This document shows positions 1 through 11,935 of a stretch of 64,000 bases of DNA, piece after piece; position 1 is the stretch's first letter, and every line of letters starts with the position of its first letter. This stretch comes from Dysidea avara (Eukaryota; Porifera; Demospongiae; Dictyoceratida; Dysideidae), in assembly GCF_963678975.1 (NCBI RefSeq), contig NC_089275.1, positions 12,493,682-12,557,681 on the forward strand, read 5' to 3'. The position numbers were made by a program, and so were the translations under genes. The notes under the pieces are model-generated. The model did not search any database. It was not told the origin of the DNA and saw nothing but the letters and a program-made list of their open reading frames with translations.

Positions 1-919
1 TGTTGTGTCTGAGTTTAATTTTGTGTGTGGAGCACACTTGCAGGCTATAAGCTTTCTTTGTACTTACATCTTAACTTTTTGACAAAATTAATTATCTTAT
101 CTAACTGAGGACTATTCCTCTGTATGATTATGTTAGTACGTGTAGTCATAGTTACGGTAATATATTTGGAGTAATGAGTATATAATGTAAATTATTGTTA
201 AAGTGGTTGTAGTGTACATCAGAGGGTAGTGAATTCCATAGCCAAGGGTAGGTAGGAATAAAGATATAAGCATTAATTCTGGTGGAAACTTGCCTGTCCA
301 CATGTACTGGATGTGTTTGGACGTAGATAGTTCTGACAGTCTAGTCTAACATCATCTTAATGATCGACCTTATTGCATTCTTCTACTTATTTATTTTTTG
401 TAACGTATAATACACTCTCCAGTATACACAAAATTTATTGGATGAACTTAAAGCTGCAAATAGTTGTGCTGGTGTGCACATTATCTGCTTGTGAACAGCC
501 TGGTGAACATTATTTCAAGTGTTTGGTTAGTTAAAATTAAGTATGCCAACTTCTGTTAGTAGATTGACTGACTGCTCTATTAGAGTATCTTGATCTGAAT
601 GTGACCGAATTCCGGAAATCTCAGAAACCCCCCTGGGAGCCGCCCGTCCCATGTATTTTTTCTACATTTGTACTTGTTACTTCTAACTGCATCTCAGGTT
701 TCAATGCTTTGGGTAATTTAATTTAAAGATTACATGCTCATTACCTATGCGGTGTCCCATTCATTGACCACGTCATGCTCTACTGTGGCATCCGAAGAAT
801 CATTATTGTGTTTAAATACCAAATATAGGATAGATAGGCCATTTTCAGCTATTTTTAGCTTTTTACACAGCATTACAAAGAACATTACAAGCATCTGTGC
901 AATCAAATCTATATATTGA

Positions 920-1240
920 CAATTTCTGTTACAAATGTATAGGGAAGCCATACTGAAAATCGACACCTTGCGCTGTCAGCAAGAAGATATGTACCACAAA
1001 GGTAAGTCCATGATGCATGTATTGTATGTGCTGTAGTAAGGTAAAAGGCACTGCAGTAAAAAAATCTAATCCATAACCTTAGTTGTTTTTTGTCTGAAGG
1101 CATCAGGTAGGTACACAGGCAGCTGTTCAACATAAAATTCTGTTATCCTTAGCAACTTATCCAAAGCATTTTGGTTGCTCTGAAAACACTTTTGGGCTTG
1201 ATTCTACCTGCCAAGGTGCCATGAAGGTATTGTGAGGTTG
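920..1240 (+). repeat. Relic of a dispersed repeat related to 6729-7666
   Basis: Shares GGGAAGCCAT, AAATCGACACC, GTCAGCAA, GGTAAGTCCATGA, TTGTCTGAAGGCATCAG and TTGGGCTTGATTCTACCT with the better-kept copy at 7230-7580, but is more eroded. Bases 1-919 before it hold no recognisable gene, only one copy of the short dispersed motif at 567-597. Confidence 0.6.
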
Positions 1241-1245
1241 GTGGG

Positions 1246-2322
1246 GGCAATTGGAAACAGTGAAAATGGAAACTGGAAACGGAAAGTAGAAAATGCTCAA
1301 ATTGTCATAATTTTTTATAAATGTACCATGTACCCTAGAGTAAAACCCTTGTTTAGTGGCCACTTCTTAAAGACCACATTCTTATAAGACCACCTCTGTA
1401 CAAAGACCACCTCTGTACAAAGACCACTTTGTAATTAGATCTCAGAGATGGTTAAGGCATACTGACCTGATAAGACCACTCCATGGTCACCTTTTGTAAA
1501 GACCACCCTCTTTACAAAGACCACCTCTCACATTGTAATAATACCTAGGTTCCAATCATCTATTTCATGACTCATCAAAACAGCTAGGCTTTTACGGTCC
1601 TAGGGTAAAACCTCACTTGGTGTCATTTTTAAAGACCACCTCTGTACAAAGACCACTTCTATACAAATACTACATTGTAATTAGGTTCTAAAGATAGACA
1701 AGGCGCCACTTCAAGTTATAGTCACATTAAAGATCACCTCTTTACATGGTAATATTTGATAAGCTTCAAACATGTATTTCATGACTCATAGAAAGAGGTC
1801 AATGTCATCTCCCATATTTTGGTCCACACTTCATTCAAGTCACCTACCATTATTGCTTAGTTTGTACCAGAATGTGTTAAGTCCTTAGTCCATGCAAGTG
1901 AAATGTGGCTAGTACACTACAACCTACGTATCAACAAAAAATGAGGTCTCATGAAGAGATAATGACCTTAAGAATGCAGTATTTTTAAGCTGACCTAGGT
2001 GTTTTGATAAGTCATGAAATAGATGTCTGGAACCTAGGTATTATTCAATGTGGAGAGGTGGTCTTTGCAGAGGGTGGTCTTTATAAAAGGTGACCATGAA
2101 GTGATCTTATAAGGTCAGTATGCCTTAGCCATTTTTGAGATCTAATTACAAAGTGGTCTTTGTACAGAGGTGGTCTTTATAAGAAGGTGGTCTGTAAGAG
2201 GTGGCCACTAAACCAGAGTTTTACTCTAGGGTACCTTCATATTATGATTTGATCATTTCCGTTTTCCATTTCCACTTTCTGTTTCCGGTTTCTGTTTCCA
2301 CTGTTTCCAATTGCTGGTTGGT
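1246..2322. mobile_element. 1.1 kb foldback element
   Basis: Near-complete palindrome. The outer arms CAATTGGAAACAGTG (1249) and CACTGTTTCCAATTG (2299) are inverted copies. The inner arms start TACCCTAGAGTAAAAC (1331) and end GTTTTACTCTAGGGTA (2233). Both arms hold short direct repeats of the type AAAGACCACCTCTGTAC, a structure like Drosophila foldback elements. No coding potential. Confidence 0.75.
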
Positions 2323-2431
2323 GGTATCTATTTTTTATTTATTTATTTATTTATTTTTGTGAGAAAGTCCATGATCCCTAATATACATACTGTACAATGT
2401 ACTATGCTGGGTTTAAATTATGAAAATAATA

Positions 2432-5400
2432 TCATTTTTCTCTTTTGTAAATTCTATCTCTAAGTTCAAGGAAAATTGGTGCTGGTAATATGTGACTGTG
2501 TTCATCAATTAATTTACTGATGGTGTGGTAGCTCTGTTCTTCATATTCACTGTACAAGTGTCTCAGGTTCAGTGACTCATACACCTCCTTCACCTTCTCT
2601 ACACAACCCTCATCTGATCTACCATAGTTAGCCTGGAGGAGAGAACCATACATGACAAATGTGCTGTATAATCACAAATAAAAGGTCAACTGTGCACTCA
2701 ATTTGGCATGTCACTTCAATTCTGTATTGTTAACTCTGTACACACGCTAACAGTGAATTCACAATTTGGCAAAGGAAGGGTCCACCCAGCCCAAGATATA
2801 TAGTGCATACAACAGTGATTGTTAAATAATGAAATTCAAACACGTGATAGGGCAAAATGTGTGTAGAATTGAAAATGTGTAGAATAGACATATAAATGAT
2901 TACAAAGGTACTTAACTACAACTACATGCTCCAATGAAACAGTCACTTGATCTATATATTGTATTACCTCCTATAAAAAGACGGGCTTTTATTTCCTTCC
3001 CAGCATTTTGGCCTGGCCTGTAAACAAATAGGCCCTTTATTTTTGAGACCGGACATTTATTTTGGAGTGACATTCTGAATTAGAGTCGTGGTAGAACATT
3101 ATGTGGATCACAGGTAAAAACATATCCTCTTGTATGATACAGAGTAAGTATATTAAATCATATTAACTGATCTCACCTCTAGTATTGCTCTTTGTTCATC
3201 ACTGGCTCTCTTCAATGCTTGTACTATCAACCAGGTACACTTGTTACCCTGAATGTCTGTACCAACCTTGCCAATAATTTTTGGGTCTCCATAACAATCT
3301 ATAAAGTCATCCTACAGTAGTGCAGTGTAGAATTAGTAGTACACGTGTAAATTATGTGTCATAGCTGGTACAACTTGTACACACTACATACCAGTCATGA
3401 AAATCACTACTGGTATTAATTCCTACATATGTAGATCCCACAAGTAAAGACCAGTACTATGGAATAAGAGTTTTATTGTAGGAGGTAGGGTGTTGATACG
3501 TACCTACATCTGTAGTACGTATCATAATAGTGCAGAATGGCCTGTAGTTTGTATTACACAACTCTAACACACTATGCACACACGGACAAATGCATACATA
3601 CTACAACTACAATACTTTATACCTGGTATTGGTAATATTCTCCGATTGCCAACAAAATGGACAATGCTCCATCATCGGCAGCTTTGTCTTTTATACCAGC
3701 CTATGGTAGGATATGAACCATGAAAAGAGAATAAGTGCTGTACGTGTAAATAAAACAATAAGCAAATAAAATGACTTCACACCTATTCATTTGTACATAT
3801 CACATTCACATACCATGCAAAATGCAGCTGCCACTGGAAAGTAGAAAGAGAAATATCCAGTCTTGTACTTCACAATACTCTTTAGCCTGTCATGAACAAA
3901 TTGGACAGTACATGGAGTAATTTAAATGTCTTAATCTGCTCACCTTTCCTCAGTAAACTGGCTGAGATCATTGTTCTTCTGTGAGAATATTATATCCACA
4001 ATCTCCCCAAATTTAGTATATTCTACAATCTGCAACAGAAATATACACAGTTGTGTATCAACTCTGTTACAGCATACCTCTGGTGTGTTCTCATGTATAC
4101 AAAAACAACAACAACAACAACAACTGTACAAGTAGGGAAATGACCTAGCAAGCTCTTTGGTTCTTCAAATCCCCCCCCCCCTCCCCAACACACACACACA
4201 AAACATACACTGTCTGTATATAGTAGCGGACAAAGTTCTGTTGCATTTACATTGTGTCTTGAAAAATGCTCTAATTATACGATCCTCTGCTAAGCCTACT
4301 GTTGTAGTTTGACGGAGGCAAGCACCACCATGTACCCATTCTATTGCAGCTGCGTTGAGCTTGTGTTGTGTTTGGTGATCCTCTAGTAGTGCCTATAGGC
4401 TACAGCTATAGTATGACCCACACTAAATGACTTAAGTAGCCCTATAGACATATTAAAGCCTTAGCATATTATGCTATACAAAAAGTTTCATAGTGTATGA
4501 TGCTTTGTGTATTGTATAGCTTTCTTGATGTCACGCCTTTGGCAGCAGCTTCTATAGACTTTTCAAGTTTCTTAGTTGGTCACTGAAATTGTTTGTGAAC
4601 AATCTAGAAATACACAGACAAGTAGTTAGTTAAGATTGCTCATCTGGTAGGTGGACCATCACAGCTTTATCCATGACAGTTGGTGAATATCCTCAAAAGC
4701 TACAATGCCAGTTAATCAATTTGTTAGTGCTTACCCTTCTTCCTAACATTCTGTAAACTAGTAAGCCCCAAAAAATTAATGTTTAATGAACAACACAGAC
4801 ACAACGCAAGTATGAATGGTAATGCTTCGCTTAGAGAACACACAATGCATCCCAACACAATGGGAATGTTTTTTTGTTTGCAACTGTATGTTAGTACTAA
4901 TCATACACCTGCTCATACACACACTACGCTCACCATATGGAAGAGTTCTATTAGTTCAATGTAACAAGGATGATGACGAAACTCTGAATTGAGTAGGACA
5001 TAAGCTGATGAGATTAACCAGAAACTATCATTGACTGCTGTCATTCTAATGTGATCCTGTGAGAAAAAACATACACCAGGTAAATATTAAAAAGTGTATA
5101 ATACAATACATGAGAATGAAAGATTCTGCAATTACAATTCAACCAAGCAATTTCTTTGCTACTGCCCTAGCCATTCTATATGCAACAAACAAAAATATTT
5201 GTATGGTGATGTACAAATCATTGCCAACTAGCTACAGTATACAGGAAAATATGGTAACAGCACACACAGAGGTTACAAAACATGCTTGCACTCTACTATC
5301 ACAAGAACATACAGATGTACTAGCTATCTATTAATGTACTACACAAACACACCGACACACATACAAGCAGAGCCTTTGGCTACCATATACGTGGTCATGC

Positions 5401-8400
5401 TTGTGCAGTGAAACACTGGGGCCATCTGTATACTACCAAGAGTTCATAATATATATACTGAGGAGAGTGTCCGACTCTCATGTACCCCTGTAGAAGGGCG
5501 TATTGTGAAGTTATGACGTAGCATTTTTGAGTTTGTCCATTTCTCTTTGTATAAGTAATGATGTCATTAATTGAACATGATATCGATTGAACGTGTGCCT
5601 AACAATGGTGCTAGCAACTGGGCTAACTCAAGCTCTCAGCATTTCTCACCGAACTACAAGCATGTTTTCATGGGTTTAGACAACTATGTAGGCATTTCTT
5701 TCCAGGACATTCGTGAATATGGCATTCCCGAGCATCACGAGTGTAGCGCAGTGCTAACAATTCTTGTGCTTTTATGGCTGCACACATCACAAACCACAAC
5801 ATCTTGTAGTTACATCATAACTTCACGATACGCCCTTCTACAGGGGTATATGAGAGTAGGACACTCTCCTCAGTGTATATATTATGAACTTTTGATACCA
5901 CTCAGGTGCCTACAAGTCAATGATACCCTCCGGGATAGCCTGGTACCCCCCAAAGTAGACTGTACCATCTAACATAATGTGTGGACACCCACACGCGTGC
6001 ATGCACACACACACACTACACCACATACATATATACCTGTTTGTACCAACAAAGTTTATTTCTTCTCATCAAAGACTCGTCCACTATATCATCAGCAACT
6101 AAACTAGCTGCTTGTAGCTACAACAAAGTCACCATTATCAAACAACAACGTAATGATCATTGTGTGCTTACTATTTCAATACACCATCCCAACGTGAAGG
6201 CGAGATGTTTCTCTCTATCAGACAATGTCCCATCACCATAGAGTTGTGACAGTGTAGACACCACCATTAAACCTCTAGTCATCTTCCCTACATAGTAGTA
6301 GTACTCCTTAATAATACACACCACTGTGTACAGTACAATGTGTAGAAAGTCAATGAATCAACGAACTTAGGAGTCCACACAAGTATGTAAAGTTGTATGT
6401 AGTGATCTGTAGGAATACATGTGTAACACAACATACTATGATTTAGGCATTATTTTAAATAGGGCTGGTATGAAGCTTCGAATGTTTCGTACATTTAAAG
6501 GTGAAGTAAACTTCAAATTGTAAAACTATCCTTTGAAGCTTTGTAATGCACTGTACAGGTGTACTATAGCCTAAGAAAGAATCATTTTCTTATTGTAGTT
6601 GCACAATCAATGTTTATCTTGCTTGAACGATATTCGTGTGCTACGCCCAGTTTACCAACATAGTTGAAGCCTTGAAACACCTTATAAAGTGACAAGTACA
6701 CAAAAAAATTTGGAATTTTCAACTAGAGTAGGGACCATAGCACATCGATAAAAAGTACTGAAACAAGTTGGAGTAGTCCATGATATTAAATCACTGTAAA
6801 ACAATAAGAAGTGTTATATCCCTACTGTGCATTTTCGTGTACTTGTTTGTTAACTTTTTGTAAATAATTTTATTATGACTGGTGAACCCACGCATACCGC
6901 ATTTGAAAAGGCACCGCGTGCCCCAGCTATATCAATTATTGTCTGAAAAGTGAAGTATCCATTATGCTTCGTTGTCAGCTATGTTCAACCCGTTACACAG
7001 CATTTCGAATCAAGAACTGTTCAAAAAGCACCTCTACAATCCAGGCATACCAAAAGAAAGAAATCGTGCCGCGCGCCCCAATCATATTAATTATCGTCTG
7101 AAAAGTGAAGTATCCGTTACGCTTCGCTGTAGGCTATGTTCAACCCGTTACACAGCAGTACGAATCAAGAACTGTTTGAAAAGTACCCCTGCAATCGAAA
7201 TAGCCACGATGAAAAATATGGATGATTTCCGATTCAAAGGGAAGCCATCATGTGCTCACACCAAATCGACACCTTTCCCTGTCAGCAAAGATGAATTGGA
7301 CACAAAGCAGGACACTGGTAAGTCCATGAAGAATGCATTGTACGTACTGCGGTATGCCAAAAGGCACCTGTCGGGCCGAAGCGATGTCGAGCAGTGAAAA
7401 AATCAAGCCTGTAGCCTTAGCCGTTATCGAGTTACGCTTGTCTGAAGGCATCAGTGAGTCAGTGAGTCAGTCAGTAGAAAATTCCGTTGAATAAATTATT
7501 TTTAAAATTCCGTAGCAACTTGTTGAAAGTGTTTCGGGTCGATCTGAAAGCTTGTTTGGGCTTAGTTTTACCTCACCAATACTGCTTCATCGTCGTAAGG
7601 GAAAATTGAGGCTGGTTTTTGGGTGATATTATTTCGTGGGCCACGCCTACTCCTTTGTGGTCCCTACTATACAGTTACTATCATACTATATGATAGATAT
7701 ATAATGCATGAAAAACTTCATTTTAGCCATTAGTTGGCATTTACCAATAGACATGATTGCAGCATAGCGTACACGTTCATTTGCAACCAATCAATCGCGT
7801 CATTCAGAACTGCTGCTATGCTTTTTCCAAATACTTACAAACTGATTAGAAAGTTAAAAACTGAAGAAGGATGTGCATAAACACAAGAAAACCTGTAGCT
7901 AACACCGAAGTTCCAAACGTTTGAACATTGTATTAGCGAACATTTGAAGATATTTCAACCTTTGTTTCAGCCCTAATTTCAAAATCAGTTTACTTGGGAG
8001 TTTGGACAGGTAGAAACGAACCTGTGTTTCCAGGGTTTGAACGTTCATTAGCAATAGTTCACAAAGCTTATCACACAGTAAGATGTACATACAGTATGTC
8101 AGTTGAGTCCTTTCTAGTACAATACTACACAGCACATATCATAACAGCCAATGCAAGTGTGTACAAAGAATACAGCATTTAGTAGGGCTACAACGAATGT
8201 CAAATATAATATCCGGATATTTGGATGTCTTAAGTAACAAATACCGAGCTATTTGGTAACATTTTCATTGATGCACATGTGCTACTACATATTGCCACAT
8301 ACATAGCTACTTTCTCTCTGAAAATATGTAGTGGTTGTCTTTATAATCAATTTTACATAGCAAAACAGTCCATCTTAACTATTTGTTGCAGCCCTAGTCT

Positions 8401-10643
8401 CTAGAGACAAATACAGTACTCAGCTTTGCTTCATACTGTACTAGCCTCTGAACACACACACCCTCTCATGCTGTATTTTCTGTACACATGGAATTAGCTT
8501 TAACTATATAACATATTATGTGTACACAAGAGATCTTACCTCCAACAACATTGTACTTGACACACTATAGAGAAACAAATCACAAAATGGTAATACAGGT
8601 TTTACAAGCAATAAATATACATGACATCATACAATTCAAATGAATTGCTAAAATGTTTGCTATACCATTTAGTGTGGGTCAATAACTTATTGTAAGTGGT
8701 TGTGCAAATACTAAGACGGCTTCAGTAAATGGAATAATATGATGTTGCAGTGTTGTGATAATACTATCCACAGCAGAGTAAAACTCACGTAACTAAATAG
8801 AACACACAACCTACGTTTATTGTACCTGCTGCTGTGGTGGATAAAATCCATTCACAATGTAAGTAGATACATTTCCTGTCTGCATTCAAGATGTTCAAAG
8901 ACAATAAAAGCACAGCACTAATTCACTGTCACATCACTGGCCCAAAGGGAAACCAGCCAATGAAATGGAGTCACAGTGTATAGGTATTGGGGAAACAACA
9001 AGCTGCTACAAATTAGCACAATGACTCTTCAGAGCTGCAGCACTCTACCATAGCAGCATGCACTGTTTTAAAGCCCAGCAAAGATCAACCAAACTTGTAC
9101 AGCTTTCCTTAAACAATAGGGAGACAAATAGGTATAACCCATCAAAGGTTATGTCTACCCATGTCCCAAACTATTAGCATATAGCCTAAATATTTCAAGG
9201 GAGAAATTTTTTGCTGATTTCGAGGTTTTAGGGGTTAACAGCAAATATTTTATCCCTGAAATATTGTATTTAGACCTCCATATAGCTTAATAAATTTTGG
9301 GGAGTGTTTGTAAATCTGCGAAAAATTTAAAATAGGTAACATTGCTCAACCTTGAAACTTTTGCCCCTTAAAATATTTAGGCTATATGGTAATTTGAATG
9401 GCTTGACAGACAACAACTTTACTATACAGATATTGACAAAAGCTGATATACCGCTATACCACTGCTTTCCTTCTCTGAAGTGGCACTGTGCTTTAAACAC
9501 ACATTAAAAAGCCTAAGATAACACAATACCATAGCACAGTGCTTAAATAGCTCGTAGTGCTTATAACCCATTGCAAATAACCCATTGCTATCATAGTACC
9601 ATAAGTATGGCAACATGATAGTAACTGCTGTGCTTGTCCAGTTCTGGAACTCAAAATGGCACCTGAAAAACCCATCAATGCAGTCCCTTGTATGGCTTCA
9701 GAGATAGCGCATACTGTTCTAAATTAATAGGATCTATTGTACATTTTTAACCTATGGTTAAATCAGCAAAAATAACATGATGCGTGTACAGCTGTATTGA
9801 TTCTTGGGGAGCGATGGTGTAAAGATCCATGTACTGTATTTACTGTGTGCATAAGCACTAGAGGGGTCTAGGAGCATGTCCTTCCCTCCCACAAGGAATC
9901 TACAGTATTTTGTACTCTTTCAGATTGCTTCTGGTCCATTCTCAGGTATGTACCTGAGAATGACCAGAAGTGGCCTCAGGTTATTATTATTCCTGATGCA
10001 TTCTCAGCTACCGTACCTGCCAAAATACACGTCATGGATTTCATATTTGTTGTTGGTATATCTCAGACTTTAATTTAAAATTTAAGATGCATTACAAACA
10101 GCAATCAGTTATACTTTGCATACTAGTAGTAACACAGTGCCTGCAGGTTACTATTTTTAGCTATACCAGGTGTCACAGAATCTATTTTTAGTATACCAAA
10201 CCACACAATGCCATATATGTAGTCCAGTCAGTTTAAATAAGTAATTAGCTAGTGGACCACACTGCATAGCTCATTACTGCTGTAAACATCTCTATAGCAA
10301 CTACCTTGGAACCTAGATTTTTGGCTTGTTTTCATTGCAATACAAAGGTTTTTAACTAGGCACTCTCAGATATGCTATGCAAGATACATAACCGTACATA
10401 GTGAATCAGTCATACTACACTCACCTCTTCTAAATGATCGTAAGCAATTTTGACACGTGGGTGTGATGTTCTCCTGTTCATCAAGATGGATAACACAGTG
10501 GGGAAGAACTGTATAAATTCCTCTTGGTACTGCTTCATGTACTGTCTTTTTCCCGCTTTATTTTGGTATTTCTCAGAACACCACTGTCCACAGCACTTCC
10601 ATATAACAACAGAAAACGTCGTTATTGCTGTCAGTAGAGGCAT
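2432..10643 (-). CDS. FDPS-like: Farnesyl-diphosphate-synthase family prenyltransferase, copy 1 (10 exons, 378 aa)
   Basis: Isoprenyl diphosphate synthase, expected to condense IPP with allylic diphosphates in the isoprenoid pathway. Exons on the minus strand: 10643-10425, 8564-8540, 6287-6172, 6117-6037, 5056-4934, 4029-3944, 3886-3814, 3700-3623, 3311-3177, 2632-2432, all with GT-AG borders and frame kept to the stop. The start is the ATG opening MPLLTAIT, shared with copy 2. Visible motifs: GGK (residues 81-83) with TRG, for IPP binding; first aspartate motif DDIVD (129-133) followed by [14 protein letters not shown]; second motif DDFID (268-272); then [13 protein letters not shown]-terminal YKREK. 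No signal peptide is visible. The length is close to cytosolic animal FPPS (about 350 aa). Oddity: the fourth and fifth positions before DDIVD, normally Phe-Phe in animal FPPS, are Ala124-Ser125, which in the known family predicts products longer than C15. It lies head to head with copy 2. Confidence 0.93.
5441..5890. mobile_element. Palindromic MITE in FPPS copy 1 intron 4
   Basis: AGTTCATAATATATATACTG at 5441 and its inverted counterpart ending ATTATGAACT at 5890; the inner arms GGAGAGTGTCC and GTAGAAGGGCGTAT are also inverted. 450 bp. The 133-codon open stretch at 5571-5972 overlaps it and is not a gene. Confidence 0.72.
6460..7975. mobile_element. hAT-like element in FPPS copy 1 intron 2, hosting a nested insertion
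   Basis: Ends TAGGGCTGGTATGAAGCTTC (6460) and the inverted CAGCCCTA (to 7975). The flanks ATTTTAAA and ATTTCAAA form an 8-bp target duplication with one mismatch. TAGGGCTG ends plus 8-bp duplications indicate a non-autonomous hAT-like element. The interior 6729-7666 is a different repeat. Confidence 0.55.
6729..7666. mobile_element. Dispersed repeat with TAGGGACCA ends (nested)
   Basis: Starts TAGGGACCA and ends TGGTCCCTA. It holds an internal direct duplication: GTATCCATTATGCTTCGTTG (6955) resembles GTATCCGTTACGCTTCGCTG (7111), each followed by a GTTCAACCCGTTACACAGCA-type stretch. It also has a short GTGAGTCA microrepeat (about 7453). Related sequence is at 920-1240 and, inverted, at 40260-40520. 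The long open stretch 6972-7397 inside it resembles no known protein and is not called a gene. Confidence 0.55.
8183..8396. mobile_element. hAT-like MITE with TAGGGCTRCAACGAAT-type ends
   Basis: Starts TAGGGCTACAACGAATGTCA and ends TTTGTTGCAGCCCTA. The flanks (GCATTTAG, GTCTCTAG) match only partly, so it is old. Similar ends are found on the 25431-25720 element. Confidence 0.55.
9182..9384. mobile_element. Short MITE with TAGCCTAAATATTT ends and TA flanks
   Basis: Inverted ends TAGCCTAAATATTT and AAATATTTAGGCTA flanked by TA on both sides, as for Tc1/mariner-type MITEs. An eroded relative lies at about 16720-16860 and a fragment at about 15395-15440. Confidence 0.65.
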
Positions 10644-10949
10644 AGCGAGCGTTTCAATCGAAGTCTGAAACAGTGATCAATGTATTCTAACTAAAGCACT
10701 CCTCTTGATATCACTTGTTCTCATTATATACGCGTTACAGTAGCATGAAACACCATATCTCATAGAAATTTAAAATAAAATCACTGCTAATTACTACCAC
10801 AACCACTGATAACCCCGAGCACAACCCACCTGACAACCTACTCGTCTAATAAACGCCTCTACTTAATTCTTAAAAATTCTTATAATAAATACAATCGGCG
10901 CGTTTATTGAAGTTCTTCCTAATCTCGCGCCCTTCCATCTCGTACGTCT

Positions 10950-11063
10950 GCTCAAAGTCGTTGAGGCTGCTCAAAGTCGTTGAGGCTGCTCAAAGTCGTT
11001 GAGGCTGCTCAAAGTCGTTGAGGCTGCTCAAAGTCGTTGAGGCTGCTCAAAGTCGTTGAGGCT
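10950..11063 (+). repeat. Six-copy 19-bp tandem array upstream of FPPS copy 1
   Basis: Unit GCTCAAAGTCGTTGAGGCT, six copies without visible divergence. The core CTCAAAGTCGTTGAG has inverted half-sites CTCAA/TTGAG. It starts 307 bp before the copy 1 start codon. Confidence 0.95.
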
Positions 11064-11837
11064 CCTCAGTTTGTCGTATCCATGCCTATATAGACTGCAG
11101 TCGCCACTGCCAGCATGTTGCCAGGGGGTTGAGTCATCGCTGTGTTTCCTCAGTGCATCTATGTCCGGCAGAAAACTGAGGAGCTAGTCAGTTTGACAAC
11201 TGCAACTGAAGGTGATGTAGCAGGTGTGTGTCTCATAATGTAGCAAGTAATGTAGGTGATGTGATGTGTCTGGTGATGTAGCAAGTATGTGTGTTTGTAC
11301 CCTGAGTTGTATCAGCCACACAATGGTTGTCTAGATTTTTCTCAGCAATCAGAAAATCCATGCAAGCCAGCTTGGTGTAAGGAGTTCTAGGCCTTGCCAG
11401 ACAAACCTATGATTCTACAGCTCGTTACAGACAGTCACTATACCGTTATGAGATTTAAGTACATGTGTGTGACAATGAGCATATTGAAATTAGCCATTGG
11501 GATTGCGAACCTAATAAAATTTATGGAATAATAGGAGTGTCTATATCCACCGGTATACCGATGTTAATAAGAACCACCCACTAGCTATTGACACCGGTGT
11601 GTATGCCCCAAGCATTCGACTTTAGGGCACGTGTCTAGTTCCCTGAGTATTCGACTTTACGGGAAGCGTCTAGTAGTTGCCCCTAGCATTCGACTTTAGG
11701 GGATGCGAAAAGTAGTGTTAACGTTAGGGTTAGGGTCGGGTTCAGCTTTGGTTCCTTGTTCTTTAATAATATAGTACACCCTTGTGGTTTGCTACTATAG
11801 TTGCATTTATAATGTAGAAAACAAAGGAAGGTGGTAG

Positions 11838-11935
11838 CTGGCAGCGGTGGCTCAGTGTAGGCCCCGTGACCCAAGTACGGAGGGTCTGGGGTCGGGAATC
11901 CGCTTTAACCCATCTTTTTTTTTTTGTTTTACGGT
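11838..11935 (+). repeat. tRNA-derived SINE head
   Basis: An A-box-like TGGCTCAGTGTAG (11848-11860) and a B-box-like GGTCGGGAATCC (11890-11901) sit 42 bp apart, as in a tRNA promoter, followed by long T runs. No clover-leaf can be drawn with confidence, so this is a SINE-like retroposon and not a tRNA gene. Confidence 0.6.

Noticed and set aside
3940-4131. Cys-rich 63-codon frame
   Set aside because: It arises from a CAA microsatellite read on the other strand next to FPPS exon 6.
5571-5972. 133-codon open frame on the plus strand
   Set aside because: It overlaps a palindromic MITE in FPPS intron 4 and has no known features.
11712-11740. Telomeric repeat tract
   Set aside because: Only about two TTAGGG units are present; too short to mean a telomere.
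11838-11910. Functional tRNA gene
   Set aside because: The A and B boxes are spaced well but the arms do not pair convincingly, and long T runs follow; a SINE head fits better.
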